Below are positions 8,801 through 15,277 of a stretch of DNA of 15,277 nucleotides, piece after piece. Made by a program: the position numbers and the translations under genes. Every line of letters starts with the position of its first letter. The stretch's first letter is position 1. This stretch comes from Saccoglossus kowalevskii (Eukaryota > Hemichordata > Enteropneusta > Harrimaniidae). Under the pieces are notes generated by a model. The model had not been told where the DNA came from and made no database searches. It worked only from the letters and a program-made list of their open reading frames with translations. The DNA lies in contig NW_003124904.1 in NCBI RefSeq assembly GCF_000003605.2, forward strand, positions 273,510 through 288,786. The letters are read 5' to 3'.

Positions 8801-11779
8801 AAAACTATAGAGGGGGTACTACTCTGGCTCTGTACTAGGCCTGTAACACTTTTATCCTAGAACACTGCCCTTTCCGAAACAGCTCACATTTTGCGAAAAA
8901 CTATAACTCTTTAAAGACGGTATCATTCTTTGTTGTATTGTGTTGTATGATACGAGCTATTTCCGGCGTGCCGAATTGTCCATTTGCTATGCTCGGAAAA
9001 CTAAAATATCGACAGAAATATTCAAAAATTCACAGCAACGTTGGGGTCTACTGTTTCTCTGATCCACGTTACTATTTGGTCTGTTGGCGCGGAGACGGGA
9101 GAACGAAGAACAGTCTCGTGGCTTGTGAAGTTTCGTGAAAATCTCGCTTTCAACGAGACCTTGGCGGCCATTTGCGTACGTGCTACATACCAGTGGAGGT
9201 ATTTTGTATTCTATCGACCAATCCGTAGTATTTTGTGCGCGTGGAATTTTAATTTACGATAAATCACAATCCAGTGATAAATGTGGAACAAAAAATATAG
9301 AAAGGCTTTTTTAAATTAATGTTTGCAATTTTATTCATATTTTTCATTTCAGGGTGTATCTATCCCTATGACAACAGCAAGCATAAAGTGGGCACCAGTT
9401 GGCCGATATGGCCCGAGATAGATGAGTGTAACGAATGGTGAGTCATGTGATCTTAGGTACAGGCAGTCTCAGCTGGGCGCCATATTCAACCGATCAAATG
9501 CCATATTCGTCCTATCAAATACTATATTCACCCACATTAATACCATATTCACCCGCACTAATGCCATATTCGTCCGATCAAATACTATATTCACCCACAC
9601 TAGTACTATAATCACCCAATCAAATGCCATAATCACCCGCATTAATACCATATTCAAATACCATATTCACCCGCACTAATGCCATATTCACACATTCAAA
9701 TTCCACATTCGCCACACTAGTACCATATTCACCCGATCAAATATCACATTCACCCGCACTAGTACCATATTCACTCGATCAAATACTGTATTCACCCACA
9801 CTAGTACCATATTCACCCAATCAAATGCCTTAATCACCCGCATTAATACCATATTCAAATACATGTACCACATTCACCCACACTAGTACCATATTCACCC
9901 GATCAAATACCATATTCACCCACACTAGTACCATATTCACCCAATCAAATGCCATAATCACCCGCATTAATACCATATTCAAATACCACATTCACCCGCA
10001 CTAGTACCATATTCACCCGATCAAATACCATATTCACCCACACTGGTACCATATTCACCCAATCAAATGCCATAATCACCCGCATTAATACCATATTCAA
10101 ATACCACATTCACCCGCACTAGTACCATATTCACCCGATCAAATACCATATTCACCCACACTAGTACCATATTCACCCAATCAAATGCCATAATCATCCG
10201 CATTAATACCATATTCAAATACCACATTCACCCGCACTAGTACCATATTCACCCACACTAGTACCATATTCATCTGACCAAAAGGCATGTCCATCAAATA
10301 TGATGATTTCATCCAATCAAGTGTATTCTGCCCGCTATGTAGTCTCCATTTTAGTGCAGTGTCTATTGCAACATTTTATTACATGTATGTATCTGTTTTT
10401 GCTAATTTTCCTCTATGTTGTTTTACTATATTGGGATTTCGGTTTAGTTTTCCTTAGCAGACCCCGTGATCTCTTTCAAAGCATTGTGGAGATTTAAAGC
10501 AGGAGGGTCGCGCGGGAATTGAGTCCGTCCCAATCGATGATAACAACACACGCTAAAAACGCTCATGGGTAGACGCTTGTTTGTATATAATGACACGCTA
10601 CGGCAATCGGACGCATGCGCAGGTGACGACTCCCTCGCTTTAATTATTTAGCTGAAATGGAAATCATGGCAATAATCCTAGTTATAATTTATTTTGTATA
10701 CTTGACAAATGTTGCATTTTGTATAACGTAAATGCTTAGGTATATTACTGGATTAAATTTAGCTATTCGAAACCCGCATGGATATGTACAATTAACAATA
10801 AACTCATAGTTTTCTTGACAAATTCGTGAAATTAAAACACCGTGAATATGCTCAAAACATCGAACTAGCTAGTGAGTCAGATTAAATGTCAGTGAAAATA
10901 AATGGTTTCACAATATTTACCCATTCTGCGCATGTTTTCTGCGCATTACATGTTTATGAAGTTGCATGTTTCGAATGCACGCGCACCCAATACTGATGTA
11001 CAGTTATTTAGAATTTCTCCCCTTTTTTTGTTTTACTAAAATGTGCATTTCTTAATATTTTTAGTTTTTGTGAATTGGACGAACAAAATGACCCATATTG
11101 GTGGTGTACCGATGACGACTGCTGTAAGTACAATCATAAAACTGAAATAAATCATACATAAGCGACAAAGACGAAGCTTGTTGGAACTATACTGTTAATT
11201 ATTCTCTGGGTTTTAATTTTGCTTATTTCGCTGACTGGAAAAACCGCTAACTTAAAACCCAGTGAATATGTAAAATTTAGCATAGAACACATTATCTAAA
11301 TGACAAAACCGTGAATTTAAAACCCACTGAATATGCCTGAAATGCCAAATCAGTGAGTGAAATTTATAGCCAGTGAAAATTAGTCATTTCACAGTATTTC
11401 GTTTAGACCACACTGACAGCGCCATCACTTCCGAGGCTTCACTTCTCCGCTAATCCCATTATTACCGCTACAGATCGAACGCGCCATCAGTGTTCGGAGT
11501 GTGGATGACTAGAACAACTCCCTGTAAAATTACGCTTATGTGAATTTCCAAAAGTGACTATTTTAATGAACTTCGAAACATTATTCAATTTTTTCTTAGA
11601 CGCTTAGACCAACCAATAACAAAATGTCTTTCATGTCACCGTGCTCGTCAATTTTTCAGCTCAGCGTCGAACCATTTATTTTAAGCCAAACTATTTTCAT
11701 GATAAAAAAAAAATTGTGTTGGCCTTTCTATTGTAAAATAATTTCTTTTCTTTTTTTAACAGTTTATGGTACTGGGTAA
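5745..11779 (+). CDS. Spliced gene: 98-aa secreted precursor with a six-cysteine VWC-like half domain
   Basis: Six coding segments (5745-5804, 6719-6743, 8569-8619, 9353-9437, 11065-11123, 11763-11779) total 297 nt and join without a frame break: 98 codons and TAA. Layout: signal peptide (1 to about 23), short pro-region with KR at 27-28, RRR at 33-35, Gly7 at 37-43, KR at 45-46, then an acidic module starting at Cys47. Its cysteines are 47, 71, 74, 76, 88 and 93, spaced C-x23-C-x2-C-x-C-x11-C-x4-C. The CxxCxC core and C-x4-C pair match the N-terminal subdomain of VWC domains. The usual second half (CC-x2-C) is absent. If processed at KR45-46, the mature peptide has 52 residues ending FYGTG. 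It would act outside the cell; target and function are unknown. It could be a growth-factor modulator, a matrix or defence peptide, or something else. No homologue was identified. Confidence 0.72.
5805..6718 (+). other. Predicted intron 2 (914 bp)
   Basis: It runs from GTAAGT to the TTTGTTTTCATGTCGACAG acceptor region. Apart from the fold-back repeat at 6407-6613 it holds a short TTTG run (about 6103-6118). It also carries a segment ending CAACGAGATCTCGGCGGCCATTT (about 6329-6351) that resembles 9148-9172 in intron 4. No other gene is seen. Confidence 0.65.
6407..6613 (+). repeat. Fold-back dispersed repeat, copy 1 (207 bp)
   Basis: A perfect 17-bp inverted repeat, ATTCACTGGGTTTTAAT (6413-6429) and its complement (6468-6484), encloses 38 bp. 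It is followed by several variants of AAAACCCAGTGAATATG. The whole segment aligns with 11195-11396 and its second half with 10822-10917. The elements are non-coding and look like remnants of one non-autonomous family. Confidence 0.8.
6719..6743 (+). CDS. Coding exon b: 25-nt microexon
   Basis: The exon sits between a pyrimidine-rich acceptor ending GTCGACAG and the donor GAG|GTGAGA. It encodes VQSSIAKR (21-28) plus the first base of Gly29. Its length (25, one more than a multiple of three) is exactly what converts phase 0 from the signal-peptide exon into the phase 1 needed by the next exons. It supplies the end of the signal peptide region and the first dibasic site (KR, 27-28), consistent with the secretory precursor. 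Confidence 0.7.
6765..7183. mobile_element. MITE-like element with 34-bp terminal inverted repeats (419 bp)
   Basis: The left end starts TAAGGCCAGACTTTTATTAT, and the right end is its reverse complement with 31 of 34 positions matching. The interior is AT-rich, also partly self-complementary, and has no coding frame. TA at both outer edges could be a TA target duplication of the Tc1/mariner kind, though the TA could equally belong to the repeat. The left edge lies only 21 bp after the 5' splice site of the microexon. Confidence 0.75.
7516..7641. repeat. 126-nt near-perfect hairpin (fold-back element)
   Basis: The outer arms GTTATTACGAGAATACCGCA and TGCGGTATTCTCGTAATAAC are exactly complementary over 20 bp, with more pairing (AGTATG/CATACT) after a single mismatch. 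Farther in, GACAGTACA pairs with TGTACTGTC and ATTGACC with GGTCGAT, leaving a GC-rich loop. This is either a short MITE or a transcribed hairpin. No clear target-site duplication is visible. Confidence 0.75.
7861..7884. repeat. (TG)12 microsatellite
   Basis: Twelve uninterrupted TG units lie within predicted intron 3. The tract is a likely length polymorphism. Confidence 0.95.
8241..8287 (+). repeat. 47-bp dispersed element, copy B
   Basis: It matches 4987-5033 with three substitutions over 47 bp in the same orientation. It lies in predicted intron 3, about 280 bp before the poly-glycine exon. A palindromic CRE (TGACGTCA, 8300-8307) follows closely here but not beside copy A. Confidence 0.7.
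8569..8619 (+). CDS. Coding exon c: basic and poly-glycine spacer
   Basis: This 51-nt exon lies between a T-rich acceptor (TTTTTTTTAG) and the donor AAC|GTGAGT. In the frame set by its neighbours it encodes SPNRRRNGGGGGGGNK, with Gly29 and Arg46 completed across the junctions. The other two frames are also open (the phase 0 reading gives VHRIDDEMAAAVVVATN), so the frame is chosen from exons b and d. The Gly7 run uses GGC and GGT triplets and may vary in length. Basic sites RRR (33-35) and KR (45-46) bracket the glycines. Phase 1 on both sides makes the exon skippable without a frame break. Confidence 0.68.
8620..9352 (+). other. Predicted intron 4 (733 bp)
   Basis: It runs from GTGAGT to TTTTTCATTTCAG. 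Open frames through it are short and unremarkable. A GC-richer patch at about 9040-9175 ends in CAACGAGACCTTGGCGGCCATTT, similar to a patch in intron 2. No gene is seen. Confidence 0.65.
9353..9437 (+). CDS. Coding exon d: start of the six-cysteine module
   Basis: This 85-nt exon lies between TTTTTCATTTCAG and the donor ATG|GTGAGT. Only one of its three frames is open, and it encodes 27 residues beginning CIYPYDNSKHKVGTSW and ending IDECNE, preceded by two bases of Arg46 and followed by two bases of a Cys codon. The aromatic and glycine residues before a cysteine cluster (Y..G..W...C) are typical of the first strand region of VWC domains. That this exon is open only in the frame predicted from the microexon and spacer exon is the strongest check on the model. 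Confidence 0.8.
9479..10283 (+). repeat. 21-bp minisatellite with 118-bp higher-order repeat
   Basis: About 38 monomers of two related types, ACCATATTCACCCGATCAAAT and ACCATATTCACCCGCACTAGT, follow head to tail. From about 9939 the array settles into a 118-bp higher-order unit made of five 21-bp monomers plus a 13-bp truncated one (ACCATATTCAAAT). Matching points are at 9939, 10057 and 10175. Because 21 is divisible by three, long frames stay open on both strands; these are not genes. Confidence 0.95.
10822..10917 (+). repeat. Fold-back dispersed repeat, partial copy
   Basis: This diverged second half of the 207-bp family contains AAAACACCGTGAATATG, GTCAGTGAAAATAAAT and a terminal TTTCACAATATT. 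It lacks the inverted-repeat arm found in the two full copies. Confidence 0.55.
11065..11123 (+). CDS. Coding exon e: CxxCxC core and last cysteine pair
   Basis: This 59-nt exon lies between ATATTTTTAG and TGCT|GTAAGT. Joined to exon d it completes Cys74 and encodes FCELDEQNDPYWWCTDDDC, then the first base of Phe94. It contributes Cys76, Cys88 and Cys93. The result is CNECFC (a C-x2-C-x-C core) followed after 11 residues by C-x4-C, the order seen in the first subdomain of VWC domains. It is strongly acidic with a tryptophan pair. In-frame continuation from exon d with cysteines landing at family spacing argues against a chance splice pair. Confidence 0.8.
11124..11762 (+). other. Predicted intron 6 (639 bp)
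   Basis: It runs from GTAAGT to TTCTTTTTTTAACAG. Fold-back repeat copy 2 (11195-11396) occupies about a third of it. The remaining 11397-11762 has two GCGCCATCA words about 70 bp apart and no exon. Confidence 0.65.
11195..11396 (+). repeat. Fold-back dispersed repeat, copy 2 (202 bp)
   Basis: It aligns over its length with 6407-6613: TTGCTTATTTCGCTGACTGG, AGCATAGAACACATTAT and AAAACCCACTGAATATGCCTG are shared. One inverted-repeat arm carries a substitution (ATTCTCTGGG), so the stem is slightly weaker than in copy 1. Confidence 0.8.
11763..11779 (+). CDS. Coding exon f: last five residues and stop
   Basis: After a strong acceptor (TTTTTTTAACAG) the exon completes Phe94, encodes YGTG and ends at TAA (11777-11779). 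The precursor therefore stops five residues after the sixth cysteine, before the second VWC subdomain would begin. The terminal glycine could in principle be an amidation signal. A different terminal exon beyond the window cannot be excluded. Confidence 0.65.
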
Positions 11780-11890
11780 AAGAGAAAAATAGAGAACATA
11801 TCATTAAAAAACTTGCATTCATGTAGAACAAACAATACGTGTAAACCAATTAAATAAGAGGGATTTATGTTATTTAGTGTGGCTGTGTGT
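11780..11890 (+). terminator. Candidate 3' UTR and poly(A) signal
   Basis: ATTAAA at 11849-11854 is followed 20-35 nt later by a GT-rich stretch (GTGTGGCTGTGTGTC, about 11876-11890) and a T run, the usual arrangement around a cleavage site. This gives a 3' UTR of roughly 90 nt. A canonical AATAAA at 11944-11949 is an alternative, later signal. Confidence 0.45.
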
Positions 11891-12025
11891 CATATTTTTT
11901 ATTTCATAGATACACCTTGCGCCCTCTAGCGACAAAGTGCTTTAATAAAGTAAACGGCGTATTGTTTTCACCATGTCGTATGTCAATCATAAAAACGTTT
12001 ATAGAAATTGTGTTTACTAAAAATG

Positions 12026-12158
12026 TTAAAGCGCGGTGGTCGTCGCGCAGCGCGTGTTCGAATTTCATGTAAACAAACAATGTATTTTACACGCGTTGTA
12101 TACGTCGCTATGAGTCCCATATCGAACAGGGCACGGTACGACGACCACGGCCCTTTAA
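12026..12158 (+). mobile_element. TTAA-flanked MITE, copy 3 (133 bp, best preserved)
   Basis: Intact TTAA lies at both ends (12026-12029, 12155-12158). The terminal inverted repeats AGCGCGGTGGTCGTCG and AGGGCCGTGGTCGTCG match at 14 of 16 positions and extend, less perfectly, to an inner GTTCGA. The length is identical to copy 1. Tandem TTAA targets and short arms point to a piggyBac-type non-autonomous element. Confidence 0.85.
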
Positions 12159-12740
12159 ACAATTTATAAAACCAAACGATAGTTTGCTTTAACTTCTTCA
12201 GGTAAACGGTATAACTTTCATTCATCTGGCGTTTTACGTCACAAAAGCCTTGTCGCCATTTTGCAGTATCCCACAATGCAATAATTGAATACCCAATACT
12301 GATCTACGGTCCCATAATACACTGGTTCCAAATTCAGAACTGAGATTGTGACCCACAAGGCAATGTTTCAAATCCGATTGTTGACATGTCCCACAATGCA
12401 TTTGTCCAATAGATGGCGCTGACATAGACCTTATCACAATTATAAAATTATAGTGCATTGTTGGATATGGGTAGCATATATAGCAGGCGTGCAGCTGAGT
12501 GTGGTTGGCAAAGTTGTGTTCAACTCGGTTAAACTCTATCCCACAATTCACTATGATTTGGAATGGCGACATGGTCGGGCTAATAAATTTCAGATCGAGC
12601 CCCCTCGTGAAAAATGTTGTGCCGCCGCCTTTGATATAAAGTGAGAATACCATTAACATGATAGAAACATTGATGGCCAACACGTTGAGTGGTGCTAAAT
12701 CAGAATATGGTTCTAGTAGCAATATTTTCCGAAAAAGAAA
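12159..12740. other. Non-coding stretch with a cluster of TCCCACAATGCA-like motifs
   Basis: Related motifs occur at 12269-12280, 12310-12321 (TCCCATAATACA), about 12350-12362 (ACCCACAAGGCA), 12389-12400, 12454-12465 (reverse orientation) and 12539-12550 (TCCCACAATTCA). TTACGTCA (12234-12241) and GCCATTTTG (12255-12263), resembling CRE and YY1 sites, precede them. TCCCACAATGCA resembles the animal ZNF143/Staf site. The 162-codon minus-strand frame covering this stretch (12234-12722) is the longest in the window but shows no domain and overlaps the motif repeats, so I do not call it a gene. Confidence 0.45.
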
Positions 12741-15277
12741 TGGCTTTGACTTCCCATACAGTCAGTATGTAGTACACTCCTCCAGGGTACAGTGACTTTG
12801 ACCTCCCCATTGAGTCAGTATGTAGTACACTCCCCCAGGGTACAGTGGTTTTGACATCTCCATTGAGTCACTATGTAGTACACTCCCCAGGGTACAGTGG
12901 CTTTGACCTCTCCATTGAGTCAGTATGTAGCACACTCCACATGGGTACAGTGACTGTGACCTCTTCATTGAGTCGGTATGTAGCACACTCCCCCAGGGTA
13001 CAGTGGCTTTGACCTCCCCATTGAGTCAGTATGTAGTACACTCCCCCAGGGTACAGGGGCTTTGACCTCTCCATTGAGTCAGTATGTAGTACACTCCCCC
13101 AGGGTACAGTGGCTTTGACCTCTCCATTGAGTCAGTATGTAGTGCACTCCACATGGGTACAGTGACTTTGACCTCTCCATTGAGTCACTATGTAGTACAC
13201 TCCCCCAGGGTACAGTGACTTTGACCTCCCCAGTGAGTCAGCATATAGTACACTCCCCAGGGTACAGTGGCTTTGACCTCCACATTGAGTCAGTATGTAG
13301 TACACTCCCCCAGGGTACAGTGGCTTTGACCTCTCCATTGAGTCAGTATGTAGTACACTCCCCCAGGGTACAGTGGCTTTGACCTCCCCATTGAGTCAGT
13401 ATGCAGTACACTCCCCCAGGGTACAGTGGCTTTGACCTCTCCATTGAGTCAGTATGTAGTACACTCCCCCAGGGTACAGTGGCTTTGACCTCCCCATTGA
13501 GTCAGTATGCAGTACACTCCCCCAGGGTACAGTGGTTTTGACCTCTCCAGTGAGTCAGTATGTAGTACACTTCCCCAGGGTACAGTAGCTTTGACCTCCC
13601 CAGTGAGTCAGTATATAGTACACTCTCCCAGGGTACAGTGACTTTGACCTCCACATTGAGTCAGTATGTAGTACACTCCCCCAGGGTACAGTGGCTTTGA
13701 CCTCCCCATTGAGTCAGTATGCAGTACACTCCCCCAGGGTACAGTGGCTTTGACCTCTCTATTGAGTCAGTATGTAGCACACTCCCCCAGGGTACAGTGA
13801 CTTTGACCTCTCCATTGAGTCACTATGTAGTACACTCCCCCAGGGTACAGTGACTTTGACCTCCCCAGTGAGTCAGCATATAGTACACTCCCCAGGGTAC
13901 AGTGGCTTTGACCTCCACATTGAGTCAGTATGTAGTACACTCCCCCAGGGTACAGTGGCTTTGACCTCCCCATTGAGTCAGTATGCAGTACACTCCCCCA
14001 GGGTACAGTGGCTTTGACCTCCCCAGTGAGTCAGTATGTAGTACACTTCCCCAGGGTACAGTAGCTTTGACCTCCCCAGTGAGTCAGCATATAGTACACT
14101 CCCCAGGGTACAGTGGCTTTGACCTCCACATTGAGTCAGTATGTAGTACACTCCCCCAGGGTACAGTGGCTTTGACCTCCCCATTGAGTCAGTATGCAGT
14201 ACACTCCCCCAGGGTACAGTGGCTTTGACCTCCCCAGTGAGTCAGTATGTAGTACACTTCCCCAGGGTACAGTAGCTTTGACTTCCCCATTGAGTCAGTA
14301 TGTAGTACACTCTCCCAGGGTACAGTAGCTTTGACCTCTCTATTGAGTCAGTATATAGTACACTCTCCCAGGGTACAGTGACTTTGACCTCCCCATTGAG
14401 TCAGTATGTAGTACACTCCCCCAGGGTACAGTGACTTTGACCTCCCCATTGAGTCAGTATGTAGCACACTCCCCCAGGGTACAGTGGCTTTGACCTCCCC
14501 ATTGAGTCAGTATGTAGCACACTCCCCCAGTGTACAGAGACTTTGACCTCCCCATTGAGTCAGTATGTAGTACACTCCCCCAGGGTACAGTAGCTTTGAC
14601 CTCTCCATTGAGTCAGTATGTAGCACACTCCCCCAGGGTACAGTAGCTTTGACCTCTCCATTGAATCAGTATGTAGTACACTCCCCCAGGGTACAGGGGC
14701 TTTGACCTCTCCATTGAGTCAGTATGTAGCACACTCCCCCAGGGTACAGTAGCTTTGACCTCTCCATTGAGTCAGTATGTAGCACACTCCCCCAGGGTAC
14801 AGTAGCTTTGACCTCTCCATTGAGTCAGTATGTAGCACACTCCCCCAGGGTACAGTGGCTTTGACCTCTCCATTGAGTCAGTATGTAGTACACTCCCCCA
14901 GTGTACAGTAGCTTTGACCTCTCCATTGAGTCAGTATGTAGTACACTCTCCCAGGGTACAGTGACTTTGACCTCCCCATTGAGTCAGTATGTAGCACACT
15001 CCCCCAGGGTACAGTAGCTTTGACCTCCCCATTGAGTCAGTATGTAGTACACTCCCCCAGGGTACAGTGGATGTGACCTCCCCATTGAGTCAGTATGTAG
15101 CACACTCCCCCAGTGTACAGTGACTTTGACCTCCCCATTGAGTCAGTATGTAGCACACTCCCCCAGTGTACAGAGACTTTGACCTCCCCATTGAGTCAGT
15201 ATGTAGTACACTCCCCCAGTGTACAGTGGCTTTGACCTCTACATTGAGTCAGTATGTAGTACACTCTCCCAGGGTAC
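12741..15277 (+). repeat. 53-bp minisatellite, about 48 units, with an AP-1 motif in nearly every unit
   Basis: Head-to-tail units contain CATTGAGTCAGTATGTAGTA, then CACTCCCCCAGGGTACAG, then TGGCTTTGACCTCC. The usual period is 53 bp, with occasional 52-bp units that lack one C. The array continues past the window end. Nearly every unit carries TGAGTCA, the AP-1 palindrome, and TGACCT, a nuclear-receptor half-site in reverse. Four-unit blocks recur (for example landmarks at 13876 and 14087, 211 bp apart). Minus-strand frames that seem to encode repeated peptides are products of the repeat. Confidence 0.97.

Larger units (their letters stand above)
9438..11064 (+). other. Predicted intron 5 (1.6 kb)
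   Basis: It runs from GTGAGT to CTTAATATTTTTAG. It contains the 21-bp minisatellite (9479-10283) and a partial fold-back repeat (10822-10917). The segment 10284-10821 has an NRF1-like ACGCATGCGCA (about 10611-10621) but no exon I can support. Confidence 0.65.

Noticed and set aside
9422-9873. Open frames on both strands encoding runs like NTIFTRTNAIF
   Set aside because: The 21-bp minisatellite is divisible by three and keeps frames open on both strands; no start context or downstream gene fits.
12234-12722. 162-codon minus-strand open frame, the longest in the window
   Set aside because: No recognisable domain or sensible composition, no splice or start support, and it overlaps the repeated TCCCACAATGCA-like motifs, so it looks like a chance frame.
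12762-14228. Several 67-81 codon frames encoding repeated peptides such as YPGGVYYILTQ
   Set aside because: They are translations of the 53-bp minisatellite. The period is not a multiple of three, so no single frame runs through the array, and units show no codon-like conservation.

Overview
This is nuclear DNA from an animal, most likely an invertebrate. It is AT-rich, has no dense bacterial-style coding, and carries GT-AG introns, short inverted-repeat transposon remnants (MITEs), microsatellites and two large minisatellites. A mollusc or other lophotrochozoan would fit, but the sequence alone does not settle the phylum. Almost all long open frames here are chance frames in repeats or introns.

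The main result is a spliced plus-strand gene spanning about 9.7 kb and encoding a 98-residue secreted precursor. Six coding exons (5745-5804, 6719-6743, 8569-8619, 9353-9437, 11065-11123, 11763-11779) join with perfectly consistent phases, including a 25-nt microexon. The precursor has a signal peptide, a short pro-region, a Gly7 spacer bracketed by basic cleavage sites, and an acidic six-cysteine module. The module's spacing (C-x23-C-x2-C-x-C-x11-C-x4-C) matches the first half of a von Willebrand factor type C (VWC) domain. A GC box, TATA box and initiator at 2066-2127 with a 48-nt leader exon form a plausible promoter, and an ATTAAA with a GT-rich tract at 11849-11890 is a plausible poly(A) region.

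Layout: 1-410, a possible exon of another minus-strand gene and a small tandem repeat; 411-2065, non-coding with a loose promoter-like motif cluster; 2066-11890, the peptide gene, whose introns hold MITEs, a 419-bp inverted-repeat element, a 126-nt hairpin, a (TG)12 tract, fold-back repeats and a 21-bp minisatellite; 12026-12158, a third copy of a TTAA-flanked MITE; 12232-12550, a cluster of TCCCACAATGCA-like motifs; 12741 to the window end, a 53-bp minisatellite of about 48 units, nearly every unit carrying the AP-1 palindrome TGAGTCA.

No rRNA, credible tRNA, CRISPR array or intact transposase gene was seen. The gene model rests on splice signals and frame logic only; no transcript or homology search was available.
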